Positions 6,942 to 15,342 are shown, numbered from the stretch's first letter. The stretch is 16,883 nt of DNA from Ignavibacteria bacterium (GCA_003233295.1 QILJ01000107.1:1-16883), one strand, 5' to 3'. The notes: generated from the sequence alone by a model not told the origin. Numbers and translations: made by a program.

Positions 6942-9011
6942 ATGGAGCAACTAATTTATATTATTCCGTTTTTAGGCGTACTGGCTCTAATTTATTCAGT
7001 TATAAAGAGTAAATGGATATCAAAGCAAAGTACCGGAACCGAAAAGATGGCTACTATTTCAAAGCATATTCAGGATGGTGCTATTGAATTTCTTAGAACA
7101 GAATACAAAGTTTTAGCTGTATTTGTAGTTGCAGTTGCGCTAATACTTAGCGTTTCAAATTCCGGGAAAGCTGATTCATCATGGTTGATTGCAGTTTCAT
7201 TTATCTTCGGCGCTTTTTCCTCTGCCCTTGCGGGATATTTAGGAATGAAAGCAGCTACAAAATCGAATGTCAGAACAACTCAAGCTGCAAGAACCGGCTT
7301 AGCTCCGGCGCTAAAAATTGCCTTTACCGGCGGTTCCATTATGGGAATGAATGTTGTAGGGTTAGCCGTAATTGGTCTTAGTGTACTTTTCATTATTTAT
7401 TCTAACTTGGATTGGGATGTAATAAAAGTTATTAATGTACTTACCGGCTTTTCACTCGGAGCATCATCTATCGCATTGTTTGCCCGTGTGGGAGGCGGAA
7501 TTTTTACAAAAGCGGCAGACGTTGGCGCAGATCTTGCCGGAAAAGTTTATGAGGGAATTCCAGAAGATGATCCTCGTAACCCAGCAACAATTGCTGATAA
7601 TGTTGGAGATAATGTTGGTGACGTTGCCGGTATGGGCGCAGATCTTTTTGAATCATACGTGGGCGCAATAATAGGTACAATGGTGCTCGGTTCTCTATTT
7701 ACTTCACTACCCGGATTTGAATCTTATACATTAGCGGCAGTTGTTTTGCCTTTGTACCTTGCTGGAACGGGAATTGTTATATCGATCTTGGGTACTTTCT
7801 TCGTGAATGTTAAAGAAGGCGGGAACCCGCAAAGAGCTTTGAATACAGGGGAATTCGGAGCCAGTGGGATCATGATAGTCGTTTCATATTTTGTTATAAA
7901 AGCTATTCTGCCAGAATCTTGGAGTCACGGCGGATTTGATTACACAAGCAACGGGGTATTCATTGCAACTTTAATTGGTGTAGCTGCTGGAACTATTATT
8001 GGATTGGTAACAGAATATTATACTGGAACACATTTTAAACCGGTTCATCAAATTGCAGATCAATCTATCACTGGTGCGGCAACCAATATTATTTCGGGGC
8101 TAGGGGTTGGAATGATGTCAACGGCAGTACCGATTCTTGTCATCGCTTTTAGTATAATCGGAGCTTACGAATTTGCAAATTTATATGGAATTGCAATTGC
8201 AGCATTCGGAATGCTCTCAACAACTGGAATACAGTTAGCGGTAGATGCTTACGGACCAATATCCGATAATGCAGGCGGAATTGCCGAAATGGCTAACCTG
8301 CCTAAGGAAGTTAGAGAAAGAACCGATAAATTGGATGCAGTTGGTAATACAACCGCAGCGATAGGTAAAGGATTTGCAATCGGCTCGGCTGCTTTAACAG
8401 CTTTGGCTCTTTTCTCAGCCTTTATGGTTCAAGCAGAAATAGAAGTAATCGATTTAGCTAAACCAATTATTATGGGCGGTTTATTTATTGGAGCAATGCT
8501 TCCTTTTGTTTTCTCAGCTCTGGCAATGAATGCTGTTGGACGTGCTGCTAAAGAAATGATCATAGAAGTTGGACGACAGTTCCGTGAGATACCGGGTTTA
8601 AGAGAAGGAAAAGCGGAAGCAGAATATTCTAAGTGTGTTAAAATTTCAACAAAAGCTGCAATACGCGAGATGATACTTCCTGGCTTAATGGCTATTCTGA
8701 TTCCTGTAGTTGTTGGGTTTGTCAGTAAAGGAATGCTGGGTGGACTTTTGGCAGGAGTAACTACCTCGGGAGTATTGATGGCAATATTTCAATCAAACGC
8801 AGGCGGTGCCTGGGATAACGCAAAAAAATTGATAGAAGGCGGTTTCGAAAGTGAAGGTTTTACATACTCTAAAGGTTCCGAGGCACATAAAGCTTCCGTA
8901 GTAGGTGATACTGTCGGTGATCCATTTAAAGATACATCCGGTCCTTCGCTAAATATTTTAATTAAGTTAATGTCAGTGGTATCTTTAGTTATTGCGCCAC
9001 TGATTAAATAG
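6942..9011 (+). CDS. hppA: K+-dependent ion-pumping membrane pyrophosphatase (probably Na+)
   Basis: A 689-residue inner-membrane enzyme with about 16 predicted helices that couples PPi hydrolysis to export of Na+ and/or H+. The substrate-site signature runs from '[20 protein letters not shown]' (184-203) through '[20 protein letters not shown]' (208-227); the second acidic site is near the end ('[17 protein letters not shown]'). Ala472 in '[10 protein letters not shown]' (468-477) is the K+-dependent class marker; K+-independent pumps have Lys there. Glu237 in 'ADLFESYVG' sits at the gate position typical of Na+-pumping members; many K+-dependent H+ pumps carry it one helical turn later. Na+ pumping is therefore inferred. 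AGGAG 8 nt before the ATG gives a good ribosome-binding site. It follows pth by 20 nt and probably ends that operon. Confidence 0.96.
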   Translation: MEQLIYIIPFLGVLALIYSVIKSKWISKQSTGTEKMATISKHIQDGAIEFLRTEYKVLAVFVVAVALILSVSNSGKADSSWLIAVSFIFGAFSSALAGYLGMKAATKSNVRTTQAARTGLAPALKIAFTGGSIMGMNVVGLAVIGLSVLFIIYSNLDWDVIKVINVLTGFSLGASSIALFARVGGGIFTKAADVGADLAGKVYEGIPEDDPRNPATIADNVGDNVGDVAGMGADLFESYVGAIIGTMVLGSLFTSLPGFESYTLAAVVLPLYLAGTGIVISILGTFFVNVKEGGNPQRALNTGEFGASGIMIVVSYFVIKAILPESWSHGGFDYTSNGVFIATLIGVAAGTIIGLVTEYYTGTHFKPVHQIADQSITGAATNIISGLGVGMMSTAVPILVIAFSIIGAYEFANLYGIAIAAFGMLSTTGIQLAVDAYGPISDNAGGIAEMANLPKEVRERTDKLDAVGNTTAAIGKGFAIGSAALTALALFSAFMVQAEIEVIDLAKPIIMGGLFIGAMLPFVFSALAMNAVGRAAKEMIIEVGRQFREIPGLREGKAEAEYSKCVKISTKAAIREMILPGLMAILIPVVVGFVSKGMLGGLLAGVTTSGVLMAIFQSNAGGAWDNAKKLIEGGFESEGFTYSKGSEAHKASVVGDTVGDPFKDTSGPSLNILIKLMSVVSLVIAPLIK

Positions 9012-9025
9012 TATTATATTTATAG
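8992..9025 (+). promoter_or_regulatory. Predicted promoter for the rpsF operon
   Basis: TTG (8992-8994) within the end of hppA, a 20-nt spacer, then TATATTTATAG (9015-9025). This has the same spacing and almost the same -7 box as the site before prs. Transcription from about 9028-9032 would give a leader of about 65 nt that contains the inverted repeat at 9047-9064. It would let the ribosomal block be expressed apart from prs-rplY-pth-hppA, for which no terminator was found. Confidence 0.4.
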
Positions 9026-9039
9026 TTCATATTTTTTAA

Positions 9040-9085
9040 CCCTGCTTTCTAAAATAATTTAGAAGGCCAAAAGACCAAAGGGAGG
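9040..9085 (+). promoter_or_regulatory. Possible structured rpsF leader
   Basis: A perfect inverted repeat, TTCTAAA (9047-9053), ATAA loop, TTTAGAA (9058-9064), lies in the rpsF leader. Outside it, CCCT (9040-9043) can pair with AGGG (9079-9082), which overlaps the strong GGGAGG ribosome-binding site (9080-9085). rpsF leaders in many bacteria bind the S6:S18 complex to repress translation, and this could be such a site. However, the CCG loop motif reported for those sites is not evident here. No U-tract follows, so it is not a terminator. Confidence 0.3.
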
Positions 9086-9095
9086 TAAAAACTTA

Positions 9096-9500
9096 ATGAA
9101 GACCAATCATTATGAGAGTATGGTCGTATTAAACGCTACGCTCGAAGATACGCAGACCAATTCTGTTCTAAACCGCATTGAAGATCAAATTTCTTCAAAC
9201 AGCGGTCAAATCTTAAATATTGACAAATGGGGACGTAAACGTCTTGCATACCCCATTCACAAACAAAAAAGCGGTTTTTATGTTGTCTATCAATATGAGG
9301 CACCTCGCGAATTAATTGCAAAACTTGAAAGATCATTTAGATTGGATGAAAACATAATTCGTTTTCTAACAATTAAACTTACCAAAAAAGATCTTGAACA
9401 TATTGCGAAGAAGAAAGCCCAAATTGAAAGTGAAGCAGCTATTAAGGCTGAAACAGCGAAAGAAGATGTTGTTGATAAGAATAAAGAAAGTAACGATTAA
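9096..9500 (+). CDS. rpsF: 30S ribosomal protein S6
   Basis: A 134-residue small-subunit protein that binds the central domain of 16S rRNA together with S18. The S6 fold is plain: 'YESMVVLNATLEDTQTNSVLNR' matches the first strand and helix, 'DKWGRKRLAYPIHKQKSGFY' is the most conserved block (about 48-67), and 'ERSFRLDENIIRFLTIKL' gives the last helix and strand. Residues 100-134 form a charged tail rich in Lys, Glu and Ala, longer than in many S6 proteins. A strong GGGAGG ribosome-binding site precedes the ATG by about 10 nt. This gene opens the rpsF-ssb-rpsR-rplI cluster, with a 27-nt gap to ssb and a possible regulatory leader. Confidence 0.96.
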   Translation: MKTNHYESMVVLNATLEDTQTNSVLNRIEDQISSNSGQILNIDKWGRKRLAYPIHKQKSGFYVVYQYEAPRELIAKLERSFRLDENIIRFLTIKLTKKDLEHIAKKKAQIESEAAIKAETAKEDVVDKNKESND

Positions 9501-9527
9501 TATGTTTTATATTAGGGAGAATGTATA

Positions 9528-10013
9528 ATGGCTGATTTAAAAATGCCAGAATTAAACAGTGTGATGGTCGCTGGTAATTTAACTAAAGATCCCACATTTA
9601 GAGAAACATCAAATAATACTCCTGTTGTTAATTTCCATGTAGCTGTTAATCGAAGATATAAAGATAGTAGCAACCAATGGCAGGAAGATGTATGTTATGT
9701 TGGAGTTGTTGCTTGGAACAAACTTGCTGACAGCTGCCGAGAAAGATTAACAAAAGGAAGTGCAGTATTAATTGATGGCGAATTACAGAGTAGAACATTT
9801 AAAACGGACGATAATAAAAACAGGACTATTGTTGAGATCAAAGCTAAAAGAATTCAATTTTTGAATAAAGTTGAGAAGAATGGCGTTAACGAGACTGCTG
9901 CCAAAAATTTTAGTTTAGGCAGTAATTCGGATGATAGTTCTACTTATGAAAGTAATTCATTTAATAAGTTCTTAACCGATGAAGAATCTAACCTTCTAAA
10001 TGAAGATAAATAA
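9528..10013 (+). CDS. ssb: Single-stranded DNA-binding protein without the canonical C-terminal tip
   Basis: A 161-residue OB-fold protein. The DNA-binding domain (about 8-112) is typical: '[17 protein letters not shown]', '[14 protein letters not shown]', '[20 protein letters not shown]', and '[20 protein letters not shown]'. The rest is a short Ser/Asn-rich linker ending '[14 protein letters not shown]'. The usual final DDDIPF-like tip, which recruits replication and repair proteins, is missing, and the sequence around the stop codon contains no such motif in another frame. A GGGAGA ribosome-binding site is present. The gene occupies the rpsF-rpsR slot held by ssb in Firmicutes and by the SSB-derived priB in E. 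coli. It could be the main SSB with an altered tail, or a second, PriB-like paralogue; the fold is certain, the role is not. Confidence 0.93.
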   Translation: MADLKMPELNSVMVAGNLTKDPTFRETSNNTPVVNFHVAVNRRYKDSSNQWQEDVCYVGVVAWNKLADSCRERLTKGSAVLIDGELQSRTFKTDDNKNRTIVEIKAKRIQFLNKVEKNGVNETAAKNFSLGSNSDDSSTYESNSFNKFLTDEESNLLNEDK

Positions 10014-10027
10014 GTTTGAGGAAAAAA

Positions 10028-10237
10028 ATGAAAACTAAAAGAGTAAAAAGAGTGATCAATGAGCACATTGATTATAAAGATGCGAAGATGCTTCAAAAAT
10101 TTATTAGTGATCAAGGCAAAATAATTCCTAGACGTGTAACCGGACTTAGCGCAAAACAACATAGAGAGTTAGTTAGAGCTATTAAACGTGCACGCCAAAT
10201 TGCAATTATGCCTTTTATTTCAGAAGCTGTTAAATAA
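10028..10237 (+). CDS. rpsR: 30S ribosomal protein S18 (cysteine-free form)
   Basis: A 69-residue S18 that pairs with S6 on the 30S platform. '[20 protein letters not shown]' followed by '[31 protein letters not shown]' is the S18 core. The ATG at 10028 is preferred over the in-frame TTG at 10016 because GAGG (10018-10021) lies at the right distance upstream of the ATG. The N-terminus is short and contains no Cys, so the zinc-associated cysteines of C+ S18 proteins are absent. It starts 14 nt after ssb and is followed by rplI after 11 nt, in one operon. Confidence 0.95.
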   Translation: MKTKRVKRVINEHIDYKDAKMLQKFISDQGKIIPRRVTGLSAKQHRELVRAIKRARQIAIMPFISEAVK

Positions 10238-10248
10238 GGAGTTGTGAG

Positions 10249-10692
10249 ATGAAACTTATATTAAGAAAAAATTTCAATCAATTAGGTCAAGTTGGCGAAA
10301 TTGTTGATGTTAAAGATGGCTATGCTCGAAACTTCCTTATCCCAAGACAGATTGCTTATCCTGCAACTGCCGGTAATTTAAGAGCATTAGAGGAAGAGAA
10401 AAAACAAATTGCCAAAAAAGAATCTAAAAATTTAACTGCTGCTCAAGAGTTAAGTACAGAACTTGAAAAAGTTTCGGTTACAATTCCTGTAACAGTTGGC
10501 GAAGATGAAAAGATATTTGGTTCGGTTACTTCAAAAATGATTGCCGATGCCTTACTGGAAAAGGGGTTTGACGTTGATCATAGGAAAATTGAAATTGAAG
10601 AACCGATAAAAGCTTTAGGCATTTATAGTGTGAAGGTTAAAGTTCATGCTGATGTTGTAGCAACTGTAAAAACTTGGGTGGTTAGAGATTAA
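10249..10692 (+). CDS. rplI: 50S ribosomal protein L9
   Basis: A 147-residue large-subunit protein that binds domain V of 23S rRNA and projects from the ribosome on a long helix. The N-terminal domain shows 'MKLILRKNFNQLGQVGEIVD' and 'KDGYARNFLIPRQIA' (22-36). A Lys/Glu-rich connecting helix (about 45-75) leads to the C-terminal domain with 'DEKIFGSVTSKMIADAL' and 'GIYSVKVKVHADV'. The length is normal for the family. AAGGAG 7 nt before the ATG gives a strong ribosome-binding site. It is the last gene of the rpsF-ssb-rpsR-rplI operon; a strong hairpin terminator begins 14 nt after the stop. Confidence 0.97.
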   Translation: MKLILRKNFNQLGQVGEIVDVKDGYARNFLIPRQIAYPATAGNLRALEEEKKQIAKKESKNLTAAQELSTELEKVSVTIPVTVGEDEKIFGSVTSKMIADALLEKGFDVDHRKIEIEEPIKALGIYSVKVKVHADVVATVKTWVVRD

Positions 10693-10706
10693 TACCCATT
10701 GGAAAT

Positions 10707-10735
10707 AAAAGACCAGTATTACTGGTCTTTTTTAT
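10707..10735 (+). terminator. Rho-independent terminator after rplI
   Basis: AAAAGACCAGT (10707-10717) pairs perfectly with ACTGGTCTTTT (10721-10731) around an ATT loop, giving an 11-bp stem that runs into a T-rich stretch. It lies just past the rplI stop codon and separates the ribosomal operon from secD. The A-tract on the left means it might also work on the opposite strand, but no minus-strand gene needs it. Confidence 0.92.
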
Positions 10736-10786
10736 TTAAAATATTTTATCAGATAATTAAAATTTGAAAATTAAACTAAAAGATGA

Positions 10787-12679
10787 ATGATGAAAGAGTT
10801 TAGATTTAGAATAATCATGATTGCAGGTGTTTTGGCTCTGAGTATTTATTTGCTCTATCCAACATTCGCTGATATTCAAAATGAGAATAAAATTGAAAAA
10901 GAATTGGCGAAATATAAAGAAACGCTTATCAAATCAGACCCGAAAATTTCTGAGAATACACTTAATGATATGATTCTTGTAAAGGAGGACAGTATCATGA
11001 TTGCCGATCCGTCAATTCGGGAGAACAGAGAAAAAAGAATGAAGCTTGGTCTAGATCTTCAAGGGGGTATGTACTTGGTTATGGAGGTTAACACAGCCAA
11101 ACTTCTTGAAAAACTTGTAAAGAATCCAGATGAAGAATTTAAATCATATTTAAAGGCTGCTGAGGAAGAGGCAAAAGTTTCAGATGAAGAAATTGTAACT
11201 TTATTAGCGAAAAAGATTCAAGCTTCCGGGAAAAGATTAAGCAGGTACTTTGGTACGCTTCGTGAAAGTGATGCTGATATTATTGCAAGACTTCAGGAAC
11301 AAGAAGCTGACGCTGTAACCAGAGCCATCGAAATTATCAGCAATAGGGTTAACCAGTATGGGGTATCGGAACCGAATATTCAGAAGCAGGGTGCAAGACG
11401 AATTATTGTTGAGCTTCCGGGTATCGCAAAAGAAGAAGAGGCAAAACGTCTTTTACAGGGTAGTGCTTTACTAGAATTTAAGCTGGTTAAAGAAGCTGAC
11501 TTCACAATTCCAATAATGAATAGAATTGACGAGGTTTTAGCAAAATCGTTAGCTAATGAAAAGGATTCGCTTCTTCTCTCCGATACAACCAGTGCTAGTG
11601 ATCTTTCTCCGGAGGAATTTGCAATTAAACATCCATTTTACTCAATTGCGATTATCAATCCGCAAAGCCCTTACGCAGATGCATTCGTAAAAGAATCTGA
11701 TAAGTCGAAAGTAATAGCTTATTTAAGAAGACCAGAAGTGAAGAATGTTATTCCCGATAACGTTGAATTTTTATTCAGCGCTAAACCATTTACAAATCAA
11801 GATGGCGAGAACATTTACAGACTGTTCCTTGTAAATAAAAAAGCTGAACTGACCGGCGGTGTTATTGTTGACGCTAACGCTAATATCGATCCTCAAACTA
11901 CCGAGCCGATAGTAACAATGCAGATGAACAGTGAAGGCGCCAGAGAATGGGCAAGAATAACAGGTTCCAACATCGATAGGAGATGTGCAATTGTACTTGA
12001 TAACGCTGTTTATTCAGCACCGACAATACAAGGAAAAATTCCTAACGGAAGTTCTCGTATTACCGGTATGGCAGATATGAACGAAGCAAAACTATTGCAG
12101 ATCGTTCTTAAAGCCGGTGCATTACCCGCACCTGTTGATATAATTGAGGAAAGAACAGTTGGTCCCTCGCTAGGTCAGGATTCTATTAATCAAGGTCTTA
12201 ATTCAACTATGATCGGATTTTTCTTAGTTGCTGTATTTATGATCTTCTATTATAAAAAAACTGGTATTGTTGCAGACCTTGCACTATTTTTCACTGTGAT
12301 AATTATCATGGGAGTCTTAGCCGGATTTCATGCAACTTTAACCTTACCTGGTATTGCCGGTATTATTCTTACAATAGGTATGGCTGTTGATGCAAATGTT
12401 CTGATTTACGAAAGAATAAGAGAAGAATTAAAAACGGGCAAAACAGCTAAAGCATCGGTCGAGAGTGGTTTTGCAAATTCTTACTCAGCTATCCTCGATT
12501 CGAATATTACTACATTTTTTACAGGTATCATTCTATATCAATTCGGCAGCGGTCCTGTTCAAGGTTTTGCTTTAACCTTGATGATAGGTATTATAGCAAG
12601 CTTATTTAGTGCTTTCGTTGTTACCCGACTGATATTTGATATGATGGTTGCCAGTGGTAATAAAATAAATATAGGTTAA
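10787..12679 (+). CDS. secD: Protein translocase subunit SecD
   Basis: A 630-residue inner-membrane protein that, with SecF, uses the proton or sodium gradient to complete export through SecYEG. An N-terminal helix (about 8-26) leads to the large periplasmic region, beginning with the signature 'MKLGLDLQGGMYLVMEV' (86-101) and including 'AIEIISNRVNQYGVSEPNIQ'. The C-terminal six-helix block (about 470-625) contains 'GIAGIILTIGMAVDANVLIYE', with the conserved membrane Asp535. The P1 region is long, with an acidic insert near 115-140. Two ATGs lie side by side (10787 and 10790); no clear ribosome-binding site decides between them. secF follows after 19 nt. The gene is a separate secD, not the fused secDF found in many Bacteroidetes. 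A terminator isolates it from rplI, but no convincing promoter was found. Confidence 0.96.
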   Translation: MMKEFRFRIIMIAGVLALSIYLLYPTFADIQNENKIEKELAKYKETLIKSDPKISENTLNDMILVKEDSIMIADPSIRENREKRMKLGLDLQGGMYLVMEVNTAKLLEKLVKNPDEEFKSYLKAAEEEAKVSDEEIVTLLAKKIQASGKRLSRYFGTLRESDADIIARLQEQEADAVTRAIEIISNRVNQYGVSEPNIQKQGARRIIVELPGIAKEEEAKRLLQGSALLEFKLVKEADFTIPIMNRIDEVLAKSLANEKDSLLLSDTTSASDLSPEEFAIKHPFYSIAIINPQSPYADAFVKESDKSKVIAYLRRPEVKNVIPDNVEFLFSAKPFTNQDGENIYRLFLVNKKAELTGGVIVDANANIDPQTTEPIVTMQMNSEGAREWARITGSNIDRRCAIVLDNAVYSAPTIQGKIPNGSSRITGMADMNEAKLLQIVLKAGALPAPVDIIEERTVGPSLGQDSINQGLNSTMIGFFLVAVFMIFYYKKTGIVADLALFFTVIIIMGVLAGFHATLTLPGIAGIILTIGMAVDANVLIYERIREELKTGKTAKASVESGFANSYSAILDSNITTFFTGIILYQFGSGPVQGFALTLMIGIIASLFSAFVVTRLIFDMMVASGNKINIG

Positions 12680-12698
12680 TAAAGGAGATAAATTATAA

Positions 12699-13826
12699 AT
12701 GCAAGTTTTTGATAATCTAAATATTGATTTTGTTTCTAAAAGAAAAGTAGCCTATATTTTTTCGGGTACTTTAATTCTTTTAGGACTGATAAGCATTATC
12801 TTCCGCGGACTTGAACTTGGTATTGACTTCAAGGGCGGAACTGATATTGCACTTAAATTTGATAATCCAATTGATATTGGTGATATAAGATCAGGGTTGG
12901 ATAACATTGGTCTTGGTAATATTGAAGTAAAAACTTTCGGCGGAGAATCCGGAATTCTAGTTAGAACAGAATTACAATCGGTTCCGCCAAAAATATACTC
13001 CAAAATGGTTGTTGCTATTGAAAATGCGATTAAAGAATATCATCCAGGTGTGGAATTGTCTGTTTCAGATTCTTCATCTAATTCTGTTATATTCAAATTT
13101 GCAGACCAGACTGTAATCGAAAATATTTCTTCACAGCTTTTTAAAAATGGATATCAAACCAGTAGATTAGACGATGATCATTTGGTTGTTCGTGTAAGTT
13201 TAGCAGATTGGATTGAAGAAGCATTAAGAACCAAGATGCCTGGTAACCATTTTGTTGTTCAGAAGGAAGATCATGTAGGACCAAAAATTGGCAGTGAACT
13301 TAAACAAGATTCTATTATAGCAGTTGGTCTAGCGCTTATTGTTATTATGATCTATCTTGCTTTTAGATTCAAATTTGTTTTTGCACTCGGCGCAGTTATT
13401 GCTCTTTTCCACGACGTTATAATCACACTCGGTATGTTTGCACTTTTGCATGGACTTATTCCTGCTCTGAATCTTGAAATATCGATAAGTGTTGTAGCTG
13501 CTTTTCTAACTCTTGTAGGATATTCAATCAACGATACTGTTGTTGTATTCGATAGAGTTAGAGAGAATATTAAAATTCATAAGACAGCCGATCTTGCCGA
13601 TAATATTAATCGAGCAATTAACCAAACCATGAGAAGAACATTAGTAACAAGTTTAACAACCTTATTCGTTGTAACTGTATTGCTTTTCTTCGGCGGTGAC
13701 GTTTTAAGAGGATTTGCTTTTACATTATTCTTTGGTATTATTATCGGTACTTACTCATCAATATTTGTTGCTAGTCCTTTTGTTTATGAATATGTGTTGA
13801 AAAGTAAAAAGAGAATACAGTTTTAG
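12699..13826 (+). CDS. secF: Protein translocase subunit SecF
   Basis: A 375-residue inner-membrane partner of SecD. The first helix (about 17-35) is followed by 'LGIDFKGGTDIALKF' (40-54), the SecF signature. A periplasmic domain extends to about 195 and is somewhat longer than in E. coli SecF. Then come five helices, including 'VGYSINDTVVVFDRVRENI' with Asp279, and 'TLVTSLTTLFVVTVLLFFGG'. AAGGAG precedes the ATG at good spacing. It forms a two-gene operon with secD that ends at a strong hairpin. Besides general export, SecDF in this organism would serve the T9SS cargo encoded next door, which must first cross the inner membrane through Sec. Confidence 0.96.
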   Translation: MQVFDNLNIDFVSKRKVAYIFSGTLILLGLISIIFRGLELGIDFKGGTDIALKFDNPIDIGDIRSGLDNIGLGNIEVKTFGGESGILVRTELQSVPPKIYSKMVVAIENAIKEYHPGVELSVSDSSSNSVIFKFADQTVIENISSQLFKNGYQTSRLDDDHLVVRVSLADWIEEALRTKMPGNHFVVQKEDHVGPKIGSELKQDSIIAVGLALIVIMIYLAFRFKFVFALGAVIALFHDVIITLGMFALLHGLIPALNLEISISVVAAFLTLVGYSINDTVVVFDRVRENIKIHKTADLADNINRAINQTMRRTLVTSLTTLFVVTVLLFFGGDVLRGFAFTLFFGIIIGTYSSIFVASPFVYEYVLKSKKRIQF

Positions 13827-13850
13827 ACTTGAGATATTAGATGAAAGATT

Positions 13851-13881
13851 AAAAACCCTCGAATTTCTCGAGGGTTTTTTT
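13851..13881. terminator. Probable bidirectional terminator between secF and the T9SS gene
   Basis: AAAAACCCTCGA (13851-13862) pairs with TCGAGGGTTTTT (13868-13879) around an ATTTC loop, a perfect 12-bp stem. T-tracts lie on the right for plus-strand transcripts, and A-tracts on the left serve the minus strand. It sits between the convergent ends of secF (13826) and the minus-strand repeat protein (13919), so one hairpin can serve both genes. Confidence 0.9.
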
Positions 13882-13918
13882 ATTAATGTATGAGTATAAA
13901 ATAGATCAAATTGTTTTG

Positions 13919-15292
13919 TTATTTGACTAAAATCATTTTACGGCTTTGTGTAAAAGTGCCAGACTGCAATCTATAAAAATATATTCCACTTGTTAGGTCA
14001 CTACCAGCATTAAATTGCACATTATAATTTCCTGGCTGCTGCTCTTTGTTTACTAGAGTTGCTACTTCCCTACCCAATACATCAAATACTTTCAATTCAA
14101 CATTTCCCAACATTGGTATTGAATAGCTGATCATTGTACTCGGGTTAAATGGATTGGGGTAATTATTTGAAAGCCTATAAGTAATAATTTCATTGTTATC
14201 TAACGTAATATCTGTTACAGGTGTGTAAGTGTATGTAGCTTTATCATCATTGCGCCAACTTGAAGAGATCCAGATTTGAGTTAATTCTTCAGTCAAATTA
14301 TTATTCTCATCGTATGTATATGTTTCTTTATAACCATCAGTCCAGTTAGAATCTTTCCAGTTTTGGTATAAGTCTTCAATCATATTATTTTTACCGTCAT
14401 AGATGTATGTATGCCTTTTCCCATCCAGCCACTCTGAATTATGCCAATATTGCTCTTTATCTTTAATCAAATTATTATTTACATCATATGCATAGATGTT
14501 TTGCGACATATCTTCCCAATACGAACCAACCCATTTTTGATATAAGAAGCTAATTTTATTATTCTCATCATAACCATAGGTGTATTTACTATCATTCGCC
14601 CAATCTGAACCACTCCATCTTTGAAATAATTCTTCAACCAAATTATTGTTCTCATCATAGGTATATACAACTATTGAAGAATTCTCCCAATTAGAATTCT
14701 TCCATAATTGAAATGATCTTTCGATAATATTATTATCCTCATCATATACGAAACTATACTTTCCACTTGTAACCCAATTAAGACTATCCCAACTTTGTGA
14801 GATCTTTTCAATAAAAAAATTATTTTCATTATAAGTGAGATCAAATTTCCAAGAATTAACCCAACTTGAACCATCCCAATTTTCTCTTAATAATTCAGTC
14901 AAATTGCCTTTCTCATTATAAGTTGAGCTATACTTCCCTGAATTTACCCAATCAGCGCCACTCCACTCAAGTCTAATTTCTTCAACTAAATAGTCATTCT
15001 CATTATATATGTACTTGCCCTTTCCTGTCATGCTCCAATCTGAACCATCCCATCTTTGATATTCAACTTCTTCAAGTAGAAATCCATTATCAAGAACGGT
15101 TTTATCTATTATCGTTTCTGACTTCCTATTTTGATAATTGAATAATTCGAATGGGTCTGTAAATTGTTCAAAAATATTTGAATCGGGAATGATCGGTAGC
15201 TTTTCTGAAATATCTATTTGTGCAAGTGCTTGGAAAGAAATGATCAAACATATTACTATTGAATTAAATAAAGATTTACATATAAAATTCAT
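13919..15292 (-). CDS. Secreted Trp-rich 29-residue-repeat protein with type IX sorting domain
   Basis: A 457-residue protein starting with a signal peptide (about 1-25, cut after 'FQALAQ' or nearby). Residues about 75-358 consist of ten tandem repeats of the form W-x4-W-x-(N/D)-...-Y-x-Y-(D/N)-E-N-N-x-L-x-E. The first Trp of each falls at 81, 110, 139, 168, 197, 226, 254, 283, 312 and 341, so the period is 29 with one 28. The Y-D-E-N-N-N-L strand resembles YD/RHS-type beta repeats. Residues about 372-457 form a type A Por (T9SS) sorting domain: 'NNYPNPFNPSTMISYSIP', 'LKVFDVLGREVATLV', 'SGIYFYRLQSG', ending 'RKMILVK'. It should be exported by Sec, then T9SS, and released or anchored outside. 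A GGAGG ribosome-binding site is close to the ATG. Ligand and role are unknown; adhesion or a surface structure are possibilities. Confidence 0.92.
   Translation of the reverse strand: MNFICKSLFNSIVICLIISFQALAQIDISEKLPIIPDSNIFEQFTDPFELFNYQNRKSETIIDKTVLDNGFLLEEVEYQRWDGSDWSMTGKGKYIYNENDYLVEEIRLEWSGADWVNSGKYSSTYNEKGNLTELLRENWDGSSWVNSWKFDLTYNENNFFIEKISQSWDSLNWVTSGKYSFVYDEDNNIIERSFQLWKNSNWENSSIVVYTYDENNNLVEELFQRWSGSDWANDSKYTYGYDENNKISFLYQKWVGSYWEDMSQNIYAYDVNNNLIKDKEQYWHNSEWLDGKRHTYIYDGKNNMIEDLYQNWKDSNWTDGYKETYTYDENNNLTEELTQIWISSSWRNDDKATYTYTPVTDITLDNNEIITYRLSNNYPNPFNPSTMISYSIPMLGNVELKVFDVLGREVATLVNKEQQPGNYNVQFNAGSDLTSGIYFYRLQSGTFTQSRKMILVK
14219..15070 (-). repeat. Ten tandem 87-bp coding repeats
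   Basis: This stretch encodes the ten 29-residue units of the secreted protein. At DNA level the period is 87 bp, with one unit 3 bp shorter between the sixth and seventh Trp pair. The best conserved part on the plus strand reads like TTATTATTCTCATCATA and encodes the YDENNN segment; other parts have diverged considerably, so the array looks old rather than freshly expanded. Confidence 0.85.
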
Positions 15293-15342
15293 GTTACCTC
15301 CATTAAATTACTCGTATGGAATTAGATTTATGATTATAAAAA

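Noticed and set aside
9047..9064. Inverted repeat as a terminator after hppA
   Set aside because: The stem is AT-rich and is followed by GGCCAAAAG, not a T-tract.
14479..14874. Two shorter minus-strand frames inside the T9SS gene, and a plus-strand frame at 15138-15350
   Set aside because: They are out-of-frame shadows of the repeat-encoding gene; they lack ribosome-binding sites and family motifs.
13919..15292. RHS/YD-repeat toxin
   Set aside because: The YDENNNL strands look similar, but there is no RHS core, no polymorphic toxin end and no immunity gene; the C-terminus is a T9SS sorting domain.
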